Shown: positions 1 to 5,702 of the stretch, one piece after another
Layout of the letters: each line of letters starts with the position of its first letter
Numbering within the stretch: position 1 is the stretch's first letter
Source of the DNA: Omnitrophica WOR_2 bacterium RBG_13_41_10
Lineage (GTDB): Bacteria > Omnitrophota > Gorgyraeia > Gygaellales > Profunditerraquicolaceae
Assembly (NCBI GenBank): GCA_001805465.1
Contig: MHGH01000013.1
Span: 46,972 to 53,595 of the forward strand
Length of the DNA stretch: 6,624 nt
Direction of reading: 5' to 3'
Translations under genes and position numbers: made by a program
Notes under the pieces: model-generated
The model's database searches: none
Told to the model about the DNA's origin: nothing
The model's input: the letters and a program-made list of their open reading frames with translations, nothing else

Positions 1-1454
1 TGGTTTTGGGTATCCAGCAATTTTTTATTAATATCGACAAGCTTTGCGTTTTGGTCTTCCGATTCTTTTTTTAATCCGGATATTTTAAGGGCAAAATTGT
101 CAAATGCCTCTTGCAACTTATTTAATTCTGTAACGATTTCATTTAATCCGCCTTCTATTACGGCTTTTTCTTCTCTCACCTTGGCTTTTTCCAGCTCTAG
201 CCTTTTTTTACGGGCCAACAGCGCCTGCTGCTTGAAGGATAAATCCGTTACCTTGTTCTTTAAGGCCGTCAAATCCGTAACCATTTCCAAAACAGCTTTT
301 TTAGCCTCAGTAATGGCGGTTAATGAATTTTTTATTGAAATGGTAATCCGGCCTAACTCTTCTTCCTTGATCTTTAATAAAGCGGTTTTTTCTGCTATGT
401 TTTTCTTAACACTGGTAGAATCTTCTTTTGCTTTCTTTAGCTCTTCTTCGTCCTGAACAATCCTGTTTTGGACCTGCTGAATCTGCTCCTCTAGATACCC
501 CTTATTAGCCTCTAACTCAATAATTCTCTCCTGGTTTAGTTTGATGTGCTGCTTATTTCTTAAGTCCTGGTTATCTAAATTGGAAATGGTTTCTTTGATA
601 CTCATAATATTTGCTTCTTGGGATTTAATCTCTGACTGGCAGGTCGTTGCGCTCGATTCCTGGGATTCAATCAAGCTTAAGAGCTGAATTTCCCCGGCCT
701 CTAACTCGGATAGTTGTTTTATCAGGCCCTCTTTCTGCAGCATTAAGCCTTTCTTTAAAATAATCGCTAAATTTATTTCTTTTAATTTTAACTCTTCAAA
801 GACTTCCTTGTATTTACGGGCCTTATTTACCTGCCGCTCTAAAGATCCGATCTGGCGCTTTACTTCGGTAATAATATCGTTGACCCGGGATAAATTTAGG
901 TCGGTTTCTTCTAACCTGCGCATAGCTTCTTTCTTTTGGTTTTTATATTTTATAATACCTGCGGCTTCATCAAAAACCATGCGCCGGTCTTCCGGCTTAG
1001 AGCTTAAAATTAAATCAATCCTTCCCTGCTCAACTAAAGAGTATCCTTCTGCGCCGATTCCCGTGCCGCTCAGTAAATCTAATATGTCCTTAAGCCGTAC
1101 TACGGTTTTATTCAGCAGGTATTCGCTTTCTCCGGAACGAAAAAGCCTGCGGGTAATCACCAGCTCATCATTATCAAAAGCAAAGAATTTTTGCTTATTA
1201 TCAAAGGTAAGAGAAACCTCTGCCATGCCCACCGGTTCTTTGGAGTCGGTGCCACCAAAAATGACATCCTGCATCTCTGAACCGCGCAGAGACTTTGCCG
1301 ACTGCTCCCCTAATACCCAGCGCATGGAATCAAAAATGTTGCTTTTCCCGCAGCCGTTTGGGCCCACTATGGCAGTAATGCCTGGCTCAAAATTTAATAC
1401 CGTCTTAGCAGAAAAAGACTTAAACCCTATCAGCTCCAATTTTTTTAAAAACAT
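1..1454 (-). CDS. smc: Chromosome segregation protein SMC, N-terminal part (runs off left edge)
   Basis: Smc is the ATPase of bacterial condensin; dimers with ScpA/ScpB organise and segregate the nucleoid. I translated this frame by hand: 484 codons stay open from the ATG at 1454 to the left edge, where the C-terminal coil, hinge and second half of the head are cut off. Residues 1-165 form the ABC-type head. They start MFLKKLELIGFKSF and contain the Walker A motif GPNGCGKSN (31-39), RWVLGEQ (45-51), and YSLVEQGRID (138-147, the conserved GYSIIGQGRID region), followed by DEAAG (162-166). From about residue 167 the protein is Glu/Lys/Leu-rich coiled coil, including the LERQVNKARKYKE stretch typical of Smc. 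A strong Shine-Dalgarno AAGGAG (1461-1466) sits 6 nt before the ATG. The gene lies 15 nt downstream of a small HTH gene and probably shares its promoter. Walker B and the ABC signature are encoded outside the window. The family call is very secure. Confidence 0.96.
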   Translation of the reverse strand, partial: MFLKKLELIGFKSFSAKTVLNFEPGITAIVGPNGCGKSNIFDSMRWVLGEQSAKSLRGSEMQDVIFGGTDSKEPVGMAEVSLTFDNKQKFFAFDNDELVITRRLFRSGESEYLLNKTVVRLKDILDLLSGTGIGAEGYSLVEQGRIDLILSSKPEDRRMVFDEAAGIIKYKNQKKEAMRRLEETDLNLSRVNDIITEVKRQIGSLERQVNKARKYKEVFEELKLKEINLAIILKKGLMLQKEGLIKQLSELEAGEIQLLSLIESQESSATTCQSEIKSQEANIMSIKETISNLDNQDLRNKQHIKLNQERIIELEANKGYLEEQIQQVQNRIVQDEEELKKAKEDSTSVKKNIAEKTALLKIKEEELGRITISIKNSLTAITEAKKAVLEMVTDLTALKNKVTDLSFKQQALLARKKRLELEKAKVREEKAVIEGGLNEIVTELNKLQEAFDNFALKISGLKKESEDQNAKLVDINKKLLDTQN

Positions 1455-1469
1455 AGCGGTCTCCTTTAG

Positions 1470-1652
1470 CTATTGAAATCTTGATTGATTTTCTAACCAA
1501 GCATCAATTTTTTCTCTCTTAAAACGCCATTGGCCTACGACTTTTAAGGCCGGCACTTTATTGTGTTTCAGCCAATCATAAATGGTGCGGCGCGTGACTT
1601 TTAAGTAGCCCGCTAAATCTTCGATCGTCATTAATCCACTATTGATTAACAT
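1470..1652 (-). CDS. Small helix-turn-helix (excisionase/MerR-like) DNA-binding protein
   Basis: A 60-residue protein that is essentially one DNA-binding domain of the excisionase/MerR-like HTH_17 type. MTIEDLAGYLKVTRRTIYDWLKHN (about residues 8-31) gives the helix-turn-helix. VPALKVVGQWRFKREKIDAWLEN (33-55) gives the wing and last helix, matching the family pattern 'P-x-x-K-[VI]-G-x-x-W-R-[FI]-x-[KR]-x-x-[IL]-x-x-W'. There is no catalytic or ligand-binding domain. AGGAG lies about 4 nt before the chosen ATG; the in-frame Met8 (ATG at 1631) is an alternative start that would leave the HTH nearly intact. It is the first gene behind a consensus promoter and precedes smc by 15 nt. Its proximity suggests autoregulation or control of smc, but the sequence does not prove this; such proteins also occur as isolated regulators or relics of mobile elements. 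No integrase is nearby. Confidence 0.88.
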   Translation of the reverse strand: MLINSGLMTIEDLAGYLKVTRRTIYDWLKHNKVPALKVVGQWRFKREKIDAWLENQSRFQ

Positions 1653-1673
1653 ATTTCTCCTAATATGTTTTTA

Positions 1674-1702
1674 ATTATAAAGTAAAAATTTATTTTTGTC
1701 AA
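1674..1702 (-). promoter_or_regulatory. Consensus sigma-70 promoter of the HTH-smc pair
   Basis: Read on the minus strand, an exact -35 box TTGACA (1697-1702) is followed by a 17-bp AT-rich spacer and an exact -10 box TATAAT (1674-1679). Both hexamers and the spacing match the housekeeping consensus. Transcription would begin near 1666-1667, leaving a 5' leader of about 14 nt that carries the AGGAG site of the HTH gene. It is the only near-perfect promoter I found in an intergenic region here. It lies in the gap after etfA, so the HTH and smc genes probably form a separate transcription unit. Confidence 0.85.
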
Positions 1703-1726
1703 GGAAAATCTTAACATTCTTTGACA
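1697..1726. promoter_or_regulatory. Candidate operator: 10-bp dyad overlapping the -35 box
   Basis: TGTCAAGGAA (1697-1706) and TTCTTTGACA (1717-1726) form an inverted repeat with one mismatch in 10 bp. The half-sites are separated by 10 bp, so their centres are 20 bp apart, about two helical turns. One half-site contains the -35 hexamer of the HTH-smc promoter. The geometry would suit a dimeric repressor, possibly the HTH protein itself, but a TTGACA copy in AT-rich DNA could also produce such a dyad by chance. Confidence 0.4.
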
Positions 1727-1777
1727 TATGTATGCTAAAGCTTGTCTTTTGATGTTAAAGGATGCGATTATAGGAGA

Positions 1778-3022
1778 TTATTTACGGAGGGTTTCTTTGA
1801 ATTTTTTGCTTAAGGCAGGCACAATTTGAAAGAGGTCACCCACAACACCATAAGTAGCAACTTTAAAAATAGGGGCATCAGGGTCTTTATTGATGGCCAC
1901 GATTATTTTTGAGGACTGCATTCCTACTAAATGCTGGATCTGACCGGAAATTCCACAGGCAATATAAATTTTTGGGGCTACGGTGCGGCCGGTTTGGCCT
2001 ACCTGATGTGAATAAGGCATCCATCCTGAATCTACGGCAGCGCGTGAAGCGCCTACGGCTGCGCCTATTACATGGGCAAGCTCTTCTAAGATTTTAAAAT
2101 TTTCCGCACCGACCATACCCCTGCCGCCGGAAACAATAATATCCGCTTCCGCAATATTCACCAAGGATTCTATCTCTTCCACGATATCTATAAGTTTGGT
2201 GCGCGAGGCATAAATATTGGGGCCAAAATTTTCTTTGATAATCTTACCTTTGCGGCGTTTATCCGGCTCCATGGGCTGCATTACTTTGTGCCGGACAGTG
2301 GCCATCTGCGGCCGATAATTTGGGGAAATAATCGTAGCCATGATGTTTCCCCCGAATGCCGGCCGGGTCTGAAGAAGAATTTTTTTATCCGGGTCAATAT
2401 CTAAACCCGTGCAGTCTGCGGTTAAGCCAGCTTTGATATTAATAGCTACCCGGGAAATTAAGGACCTTCCGATTGCCGTAGCCCCGCAGAGAAAAATCTC
2501 CGGTTTATATTTTTGCACTAATTTAACCAATATATTGGTATAGGGTTCATCCTGAAAATTAGCTAATTCCGCGGCCTCTACCAAATATATATTATCCGCA
2601 CCGCGCCAGATTAATTCATCCAGCTGATCATCCATATTATTGCCGATTAATACGCCGCTAACCTGGCAGTTTAATTTCCTAGCTAATTCCTGGGCTTTCC
2701 CCAAAAGCTCATAAGCTACAGATTGGACTTTACCGTTTTTCTGCTCAACAAAGACCCAAACTCCTTTGTAGCCTTTGATATCCGGCAGTATACAGCTAGC
2801 CTTTTCTGTCTCTAAAAGAATTGCCTTTAATTTACAAACCGGCACACAGGCGCCGCAGAGATTGCATTTATTTAAATCTATAACTGCCTTCTTCTGGCTT
2901 TGGCTAGAGGAAGCCAAACCACTGCTCTCTAGCTTGTCCATCATGCGGATAGCATCAAAAGGACAGGCCTTGATACATAAAGTGCAACCCGTGCATTTCT
3001 CAAGGATAATCTGAATGGGCAT
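1778..3022 (-). CDS. etfA: Electron transfer flavoprotein alpha subunit with N-terminal 2x[4Fe-4S] ferredoxin domain
   Basis: The FAD-binding alpha subunit of an electron transfer flavoprotein that passes electrons to or from the acyl-CoA dehydrogenase encoded upstream. At 414 residues it is longer than ordinary EtfA (about 310-340) because of a ferredoxin domain. Cluster motif 1 is C10-x2-C13-x2-C16-x3-C20-P and motif 2 is C53-x2-C56-x2-C59-x3-C63, so two [4Fe-4S] clusters are expected. The Etf domain follows from about residue 86, with TRPAFGGNIMAT (219-230) and RPQMATVR (237-244). The C-terminal FAD domain has SGGRG (298-302), ASR (325-327), QVGQTG (340-345), GISGQIQH (357-364) and AINKDPDAPIF (376-386). 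All expected motifs are intact. The start lies 2 nt after the etfB stop, with GAGGTG 8 nt upstream. The ferredoxin fusion is known in CarE of the Acetobacterium caffeoyl-CoA reductase complex and in LctC of its lactate dehydrogenase complex. Bifurcation is inferred, not proven. Confidence 0.96.
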   Translation of the reverse strand: MPIQIILEKCTGCTLCIKACPFDAIRMMDKLESSGLASSSQSQKKAVIDLNKCNLCGACVPVCKLKAILLETEKASCILPDIKGYKGVWVFVEQKNGKVQSVAYELLGKAQELARKLNCQVSGVLIGNNMDDQLDELIWRGADNIYLVEAAELANFQDEPYTNILVKLVQKYKPEIFLCGATAIGRSLISRVAINIKAGLTADCTGLDIDPDKKILLQTRPAFGGNIMATIISPNYRPQMATVRHKVMQPMEPDKRRKGKIIKENFGPNIYASRTKLIDIVEEIESLVNIAEADIIVSGGRGMVGAENFKILEELAHVIGAAVGASRAAVDSGWMPYSHQVGQTGRTVAPKIYIACGISGQIQHLVGMQSSKIIVAINKDPDAPIFKVATYGVVGDLFQIVPALSKKFKETLRK

Positions 3023-3024
3023 AA

Positions 3025-3807
3025 TTAATGCACCTCATCCTTTAATAAATCCACTAACTGGGTAGCAATTTCCGGAATTTCACCTTTTAAGATTTGGCCG
3101 GGGATCCTATGGGCAGGGGTGAAAATCTTTACTACTTGTGTCGGCGAACCGCACAGACCGATTTGTTGCGGATCAAGGTCAAGCTCCTTTTGCGTCCAGG
3201 TAATGATCTTGGCTTGTTTTGCGCGCATCATCCCTTTTAAGGAAGGTAGCCTGGGCTCATTAATCTCTTTGACTACGGTCAATAATGCTGGCAAGGGAAT
3301 CTCAATAATCTCATAACCTTCCTCCATCATTCGCTCTACGCGCAGCATTCTATCTTTAACTTCTTCAATCTTTTTTACGTAAGTAACCTGGGGTATATCT
3401 AAATGCGTAGAGATACCCGGGCCTACCTGCGCTGTATCGCCGTCTGAGGCCTGCTTACCGCAAATTATTAAGCCAAATTCGCCGATTTTTTTTATCGCTG
3501 CAGCTAAGGTATAGCTAGTTGCCCAGGTATCGCTGCCGGCAAAGGCGCGGTCGCAGATTAATATCCCTTCATCAATCCCCATAGAGATAGCTTCCCTTAA
3601 AGCTACCTCTGCCTGGGGAGGCCCCATAGTAATCACTGTAACCTTGCTATCGCATTTTTCTTTCAAGCGTACTGCCTCTTCAATAGCATACATATCAAAG
3701 GGATTGATGATGGATTTCACCCCCTCGCGGATTAAGGTATTATTCTCGGGGTTGATTTTTACTTCGGTGGTTTCCGGAACCTGCTTGATACAAACGATAA
3801 TATTCAT
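3025..3807 (-). CDS. etfB: Electron transfer flavoprotein beta subunit
   Basis: The beta subunit of the Etf heterodimer, 260 residues, the normal family length. It begins MNIIVCIKQVPETTEVKI, the standard N-terminal strand. Other family features are INPFDMYAIEEAVRLKE (34-50), GSDTWATSYTLA (91-102), GKQASDGDTAQVGP (117-130) and the segment around IPLPALLTVVKEINEPRLPS (from about 170), which fits the EtfB signature region. The DGDTAQVGP loop resembles Etfs of anaerobic bacteria, where this subunit binds a second FAD and NAD(H), rather than the AMP-binding loop of mitochondrial-type EtfB. That supports an NADH-linked bifurcating role but does not prove it. The start codon follows the dehydrogenase stop with one base between (TAG T ATG) and has no clear Shine-Dalgarno, so translation is probably coupled to the upstream gene. 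EtfA follows 2 nt after its stop. Confidence 0.96.
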   Translation of the reverse strand: MNIIVCIKQVPETTEVKINPENNTLIREGVKSIINPFDMYAIEEAVRLKEKCDSKVTVITMGPPQAEVALREAISMGIDEGILICDRAFAGSDTWATSYTLAAAIKKIGEFGLIICGKQASDGDTAQVGPGISTHLDIPQVTYVKKIEEVKDRMLRVERMMEEGYEIIEIPLPALLTVVKEINEPRLPSLKGMMRAKQAKIITWTQKELDLDPQQIGLCGSPTQVVKIFTPAHRIPGQILKGEIPEIATQLVDLLKDEVH

Positions 3808-3808
3808 A

Positions 3809-4963
3809 CTACCGGATGGCTTCTTTGATTAACTGCAGGGCGATAATATTGCGTTGTATTTGATTGGTGCCTTCGTAGATCTGGGTGATTTTGGCATCGC
3901 GCATATATTTTTCTATAGGATAATCTTTCATATAGCCGTAGCCGCCGAATATCTGCAGGGCATCTGTAGTGACTTTCATCGCTACATCGGAAGCAAAAAG
4001 TTTGGCCATTGCCGATTCTTTTGCCACATTAGTTTTACCGGCATCTACCATTCTGGCAGTAGCATAGACCAGCGCCCTGGCCGCTTCCACGTGGCTTGCC
4101 ATATCAGCAAGCATCCATTGAATCCCCTGAAAGCTAGAGATAGATTTTCCGAACTGCTGCCTTTCCTTAGCATACTTTACTGCTAAATCTAAAGCCCCTT
4201 GGGCAATCCCTAATGCCTGCGCTGCTACTCCCGGACGGGAGATATCAAAAGTCTTCATGGTAACAATAAACCCCATCCCCTCTTTAGACAATAAATTTTC
4301 TTTGGGAATTTTACAGTCGGTAAAAACTAGTTCTCTGGTTGAAGAAGCACGAATTCCCAGCTTATCTTCTTTTTTACCGAAGGTAAAACCTGGAGTACCT
4401 TTTTCTACAATAAAGCTAGATGCGCCTCTGGCGCCTTTAGTCTTATCAGTCATAACAACTACGGTATAAATATCGGCATCCCCGCCATTAGTAATAAAAT
4501 GCTTTAGGCCATTTAAGATATAATGATCTCCTGATTTTTTAGCCGTAGTCTTAATCGCAGAGGCATCAGAGCCGGCCTCTGGCTCAGTAATAGCGAAGGC
4601 AGCGATTTTTTTGCCTTGAGCTAAATCAGGAAGGTATTTCCTCTTTTGTTCGTCGTTACCAAAGAGCACAATAGGGAATGTTCCCAATGCCGAGGCAGCA
4701 TAACAGACCGCAATACCGCCGCAGGCCCGGGATAATTCTTCGGTAGCAATGCATAAATTTAAGACACTGGTACACATCCCGCCGTATTCTTCAGGTATAA
4801 AAAGCCCGAATAAATCTGCGGCTGCAAGCTGTTTGATGATTTCCCAAGGATATTCTTCAGTCTGGTCATATTTAGCGGCAACCGGCCTGATTTTTTCTTC
4901 GGCGATTTTACGCGCCAACTCCTGAATCATTTTCTGCTCATCGCTCAATAAATAATCCATCAT
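3809..4963 (-). CDS. Acyl-CoA dehydrogenase (butyryl/caffeoyl-CoA reductase-like)
   Basis: An FAD-dependent acyl-CoA dehydrogenase that oxidises, or in the reverse direction reduces, the alpha-beta bond of an acyl-CoA, using the co-encoded Etf as electron partner. The 384-residue length is typical. Both family signatures are present: AITEPEAGSDASA (124-136) and QIFGGYGYMKDYPIEKYMRD (337-356). The catalytic base is expected at E364 in IYEGTNQIQR, the position used by short-chain, butyryl-CoA-type enzymes. It heads a three-gene operon with etfB and etfA at spacings of 1 and 2 nt. Two ATGs are adjacent (4963 and 4960); the second is better spaced from the AAGGAGG site and gives the usual MDYLLSDEQ start. 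Substrate could be butyryl-, another short-chain or aryl-acrylyl-CoA; the sequence does not decide. I saw no convincing promoter directly upstream. Confidence 0.95.
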   Translation of the reverse strand: MMDYLLSDEQKMIQELARKIAEEKIRPVAAKYDQTEEYPWEIIKQLAAADLFGLFIPEEYGGMCTSVLNLCIATEELSRACGGIAVCYAASALGTFPIVLFGNDEQKRKYLPDLAQGKKIAAFAITEPEAGSDASAIKTTAKKSGDHYILNGLKHFITNGGDADIYTVVVMTDKTKGARGASSFIVEKGTPGFTFGKKEDKLGIRASSTRELVFTDCKIPKENLLSKEGMGFIVTMKTFDISRPGVAAQALGIAQGALDLAVKYAKERQQFGKSISSFQGIQWMLADMASHVEAARALVYATARMVDAGKTNVAKESAMAKLFASDVAMKVTTDALQIFGGYGYMKDYPIEKYMRDAKITQIYEGTNQIQRNIIALQLIKEAIR

Positions 4964-4971
4964 TCCTCCTT
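4964..4971 (-). promoter_or_regulatory. Strong Shine-Dalgarno site of the acyl-CoA dehydrogenase gene
   Basis: AAGGAGGA on the minus strand is close to a full anti-16S match. It abuts the first ATG (4963) with only one base after AAGGAGG, but lies 4 nt from the second ATG (4960). Initiation at 4960 is therefore more likely; the difference is one methionine. Confidence 0.75.
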
Positions 4972-4990
4972 ATTATTCTCTTCACTACTA

Positions 4991-5076
4991 AGGGACACCC
5001 TTCTAGCCAAAGCTAAGAGTGTCCCCTTTACAGCTTAATCAGGGACACTCTTCCGATTAGCTCAAAGGGTGTCCCT
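4991..5076. repeat. Nested palindromic repeat, four copies of a GGGACAC-type 12-mer
   Basis: Four copies of one 12-mer alternate in orientation: AGGGACACCCTT (4991-5002), AAGAGTGTCCCC (5015-5026, reverse), AGGGACACTCTT (5041-5052) and AAGGGTGTCCCT (5065-5076, reverse). Copies 1 and 4 are exact reverse complements; copies 2 and 3 match over 11 of 12 bases. Each neighbouring pair also makes a hairpin with a 12-nt loop. The whole is thus two hairpins or one nested 86-bp palindrome, in the gap between the acetyltransferase and dehydrogenase genes. No poly-U tract follows, so it is not a typical intrinsic terminator. It resembles REP/BIME-type dispersed palindromes, some of which are mobilised by Y1 (RAYT) transposases; none is encoded here. 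Confidence 0.85.
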
Positions 5077-5094
5077 AATAATATGACTTTTCTC

Positions 5095-5544
5095 CTATAT
5101 TTTCTTTACCAGGGCTATCTCCTGACAGTTAGGAAACTTAGGGCAATTAATGCACTCTGCCCAGATTTTATGGGGAAGACTGGAATGCTGGGTTTTTTTA
5201 AAGCCGAACTTTTTAAAAATTCGCGGCCTGAAAGTAAGGGCGAATATTTTCTTTATTCCTAACTCCTTGGCCTCATTGATGCACATCTTAATAAGCTGGC
5301 TGCCTATACCTCTACCTTGCTTATTTTTTTTCACTGCCAAAGATTTTATCTCTGCCAGGTCTTCCCAGGATACATGCAAAGCCACACAGCCTATAATCTG
5401 CCTATTTTCTACACAGACCCAAAAGTCACGTAAGTTTTCATAGAGCTCATTCAAGGAACGCGGCAGCATCAGGTCCTGTTTGGCAAAAAAATTAATTAAT
5501 GCCTGTATCTGTTTTACATCCTGCAACTTTGCTTTTCTAATCAT
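5095..5544 (-). CDS. GNAT N-acetyltransferase, short ArgA-like (COG1246-type)
   Basis: A 149-residue GCN5-related acetyltransferase that would use acetyl-CoA to acetylate an amino group. The start MIRKAKLQDVKQIQALI, then DLMLPRSLNELYENLRDF (24-41) and ALHVSWEDLAEIKSLAV (55-71), match the short stand-alone ArgA-like family, some members of which are N-acetylglutamate synthases for arginine biosynthesis. The acetyl-CoA loop is QGRGIG (76-81). The C-terminal part has FKKFGF (110-115) and LPHKIWAECINCPKFPNC (123-140), the family's Cys-containing tail with C131, C134 and C140. No arginine genes are next to it, so the glutamate substrate is a family-based inference. The start has only a weak AAAG upstream, but the N-terminal match supports it. 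It stands alone between two repeat-filled gaps, so its promoter is unclear. Confidence 0.9.
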   Translation of the reverse strand: MIRKAKLQDVKQIQALINFFAKQDLMLPRSLNELYENLRDFWVCVENRQIIGCVALHVSWEDLAEIKSLAVKKNKQGRGIGSQLIKMCINEAKELGIKKIFALTFRPRIFKKFGFKKTQHSSLPHKIWAECINCPKFPNCQEIALVKKI

Positions 5545-5553
5545 CTTTAATAA

Positions 5554-5607
5554 GCAGACAACTTACGGAGCTCGCAAGAGCGACATAAGTTGTAGCGAAG
5601 CGTCTGC
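5554..5607. repeat. Imperfect cruciform-forming repeat (hairpin A)
   Basis: ACAACTTA (5558-5565) pairs with TAAGTTGT (5586-5593), and the outer GCAGAC (5554-5559) with GTCTGC (5602-5607). An inner TCGC-AAGA-GCGA mini-hairpin lies in the loop. The outer stem needs an asymmetric bulge, so the fold is imperfect. It contains ACTTACGGA (5561-5569), shared in inverted orientation with the hairpin at 5667-5698. It lies just upstream of the acetyltransferase start and has no T-tract. Confidence 0.7.
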
Positions 5608-5660
5608 GAATTAATCCCCCTGCATTCTTGCATTCTGCAAGAATGCAGGGGGATTAATTC
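5608..5660. repeat. Perfect 25-bp inverted repeat with 3-nt loop (hairpin B)
   Basis: The left arm (5608-5632, beginning GAATTAATCCCCC) and right arm (5636-5660, ending GGGGGATTAATTC) are exact reverse complements over 25 bp, around the loop TTC (5633-5635). The apex includes a tandem TGCATTCT duplication (5621-5636). In RNA this would be a very stable hairpin downstream of glgC. No U-run follows in either direction, so it is not a canonical intrinsic terminator, although it could block exonucleases or slow polymerase. It looks like a mobile or REP-type palindrome. Confidence 0.92.
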
Positions 5661-5666
5661 AGCCAT

Positions 5667-5698
5667 CAAACTTACGTTCACTTTGTTCCGTAAGTTTG
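5667..5698. repeat. 10-bp inverted repeat related to hairpin A (hairpin C)
   Basis: CAAACTTACG (5667-5676) and CGTAAGTTTG (5689-5698) are exact reverse complements around a 12-nt loop. On the minus strand it reads ACTTACGGA...GTAAGTTT, sharing ACTTACGGA and the returning TAAGTT arm with hairpin A. It begins 4 bp past the glgC stop. A 3'-end hairpin for glgC mRNA is possible, but there is no U-tract. Confidence 0.75.
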
Positions 5699-5702
5699 GG
5701 CT

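Noticed and set aside
97..1476. Plus-strand open frames of 119 and 222 codons opposite the left part of the window
   Set aside because: They are the antisense of smc, whose minus-strand frame is continuously open and matches the SMC head and coiled coil. The plus-strand products are Ser/Phe-rich, as expected from reading Glu/Lys-rich coil codons backwards.
1721..1726. Plus-strand TTGACA as a -35 box
   Set aside because: No -10-like hexamer lies 16-18 bp downstream, and no plus-strand gene follows.
1711..1758. TTAACAT...ATGTTAA inverted repeat (1711-1717 with 1752-1758) as a terminator after etfA
   Set aside because: The stem is only 7 AT-rich base pairs with a 34-nt loop, and only four T follow on the minus strand; not convincing.
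4991..5076. CRISPR-like array
   Set aside because: The 12-bp units are too short, alternate in orientation and have short irregular spacers; this is a palindromic repeat.
4964..5094. Promoter for the acd-etfBA operon in this gap (TTGGCT / TAGTGA or AATAAT)
   Set aside because: Matches to both hexamers are weak or badly spaced and overlap the palindromic repeat.
5608..5660. Perfect palindrome called as a rho-independent terminator of glgC
   Set aside because: The stem is strong, but the sequence after it on the minus strand (CGCAGACGC) has no U-tract; it is kept as a repeat instead.
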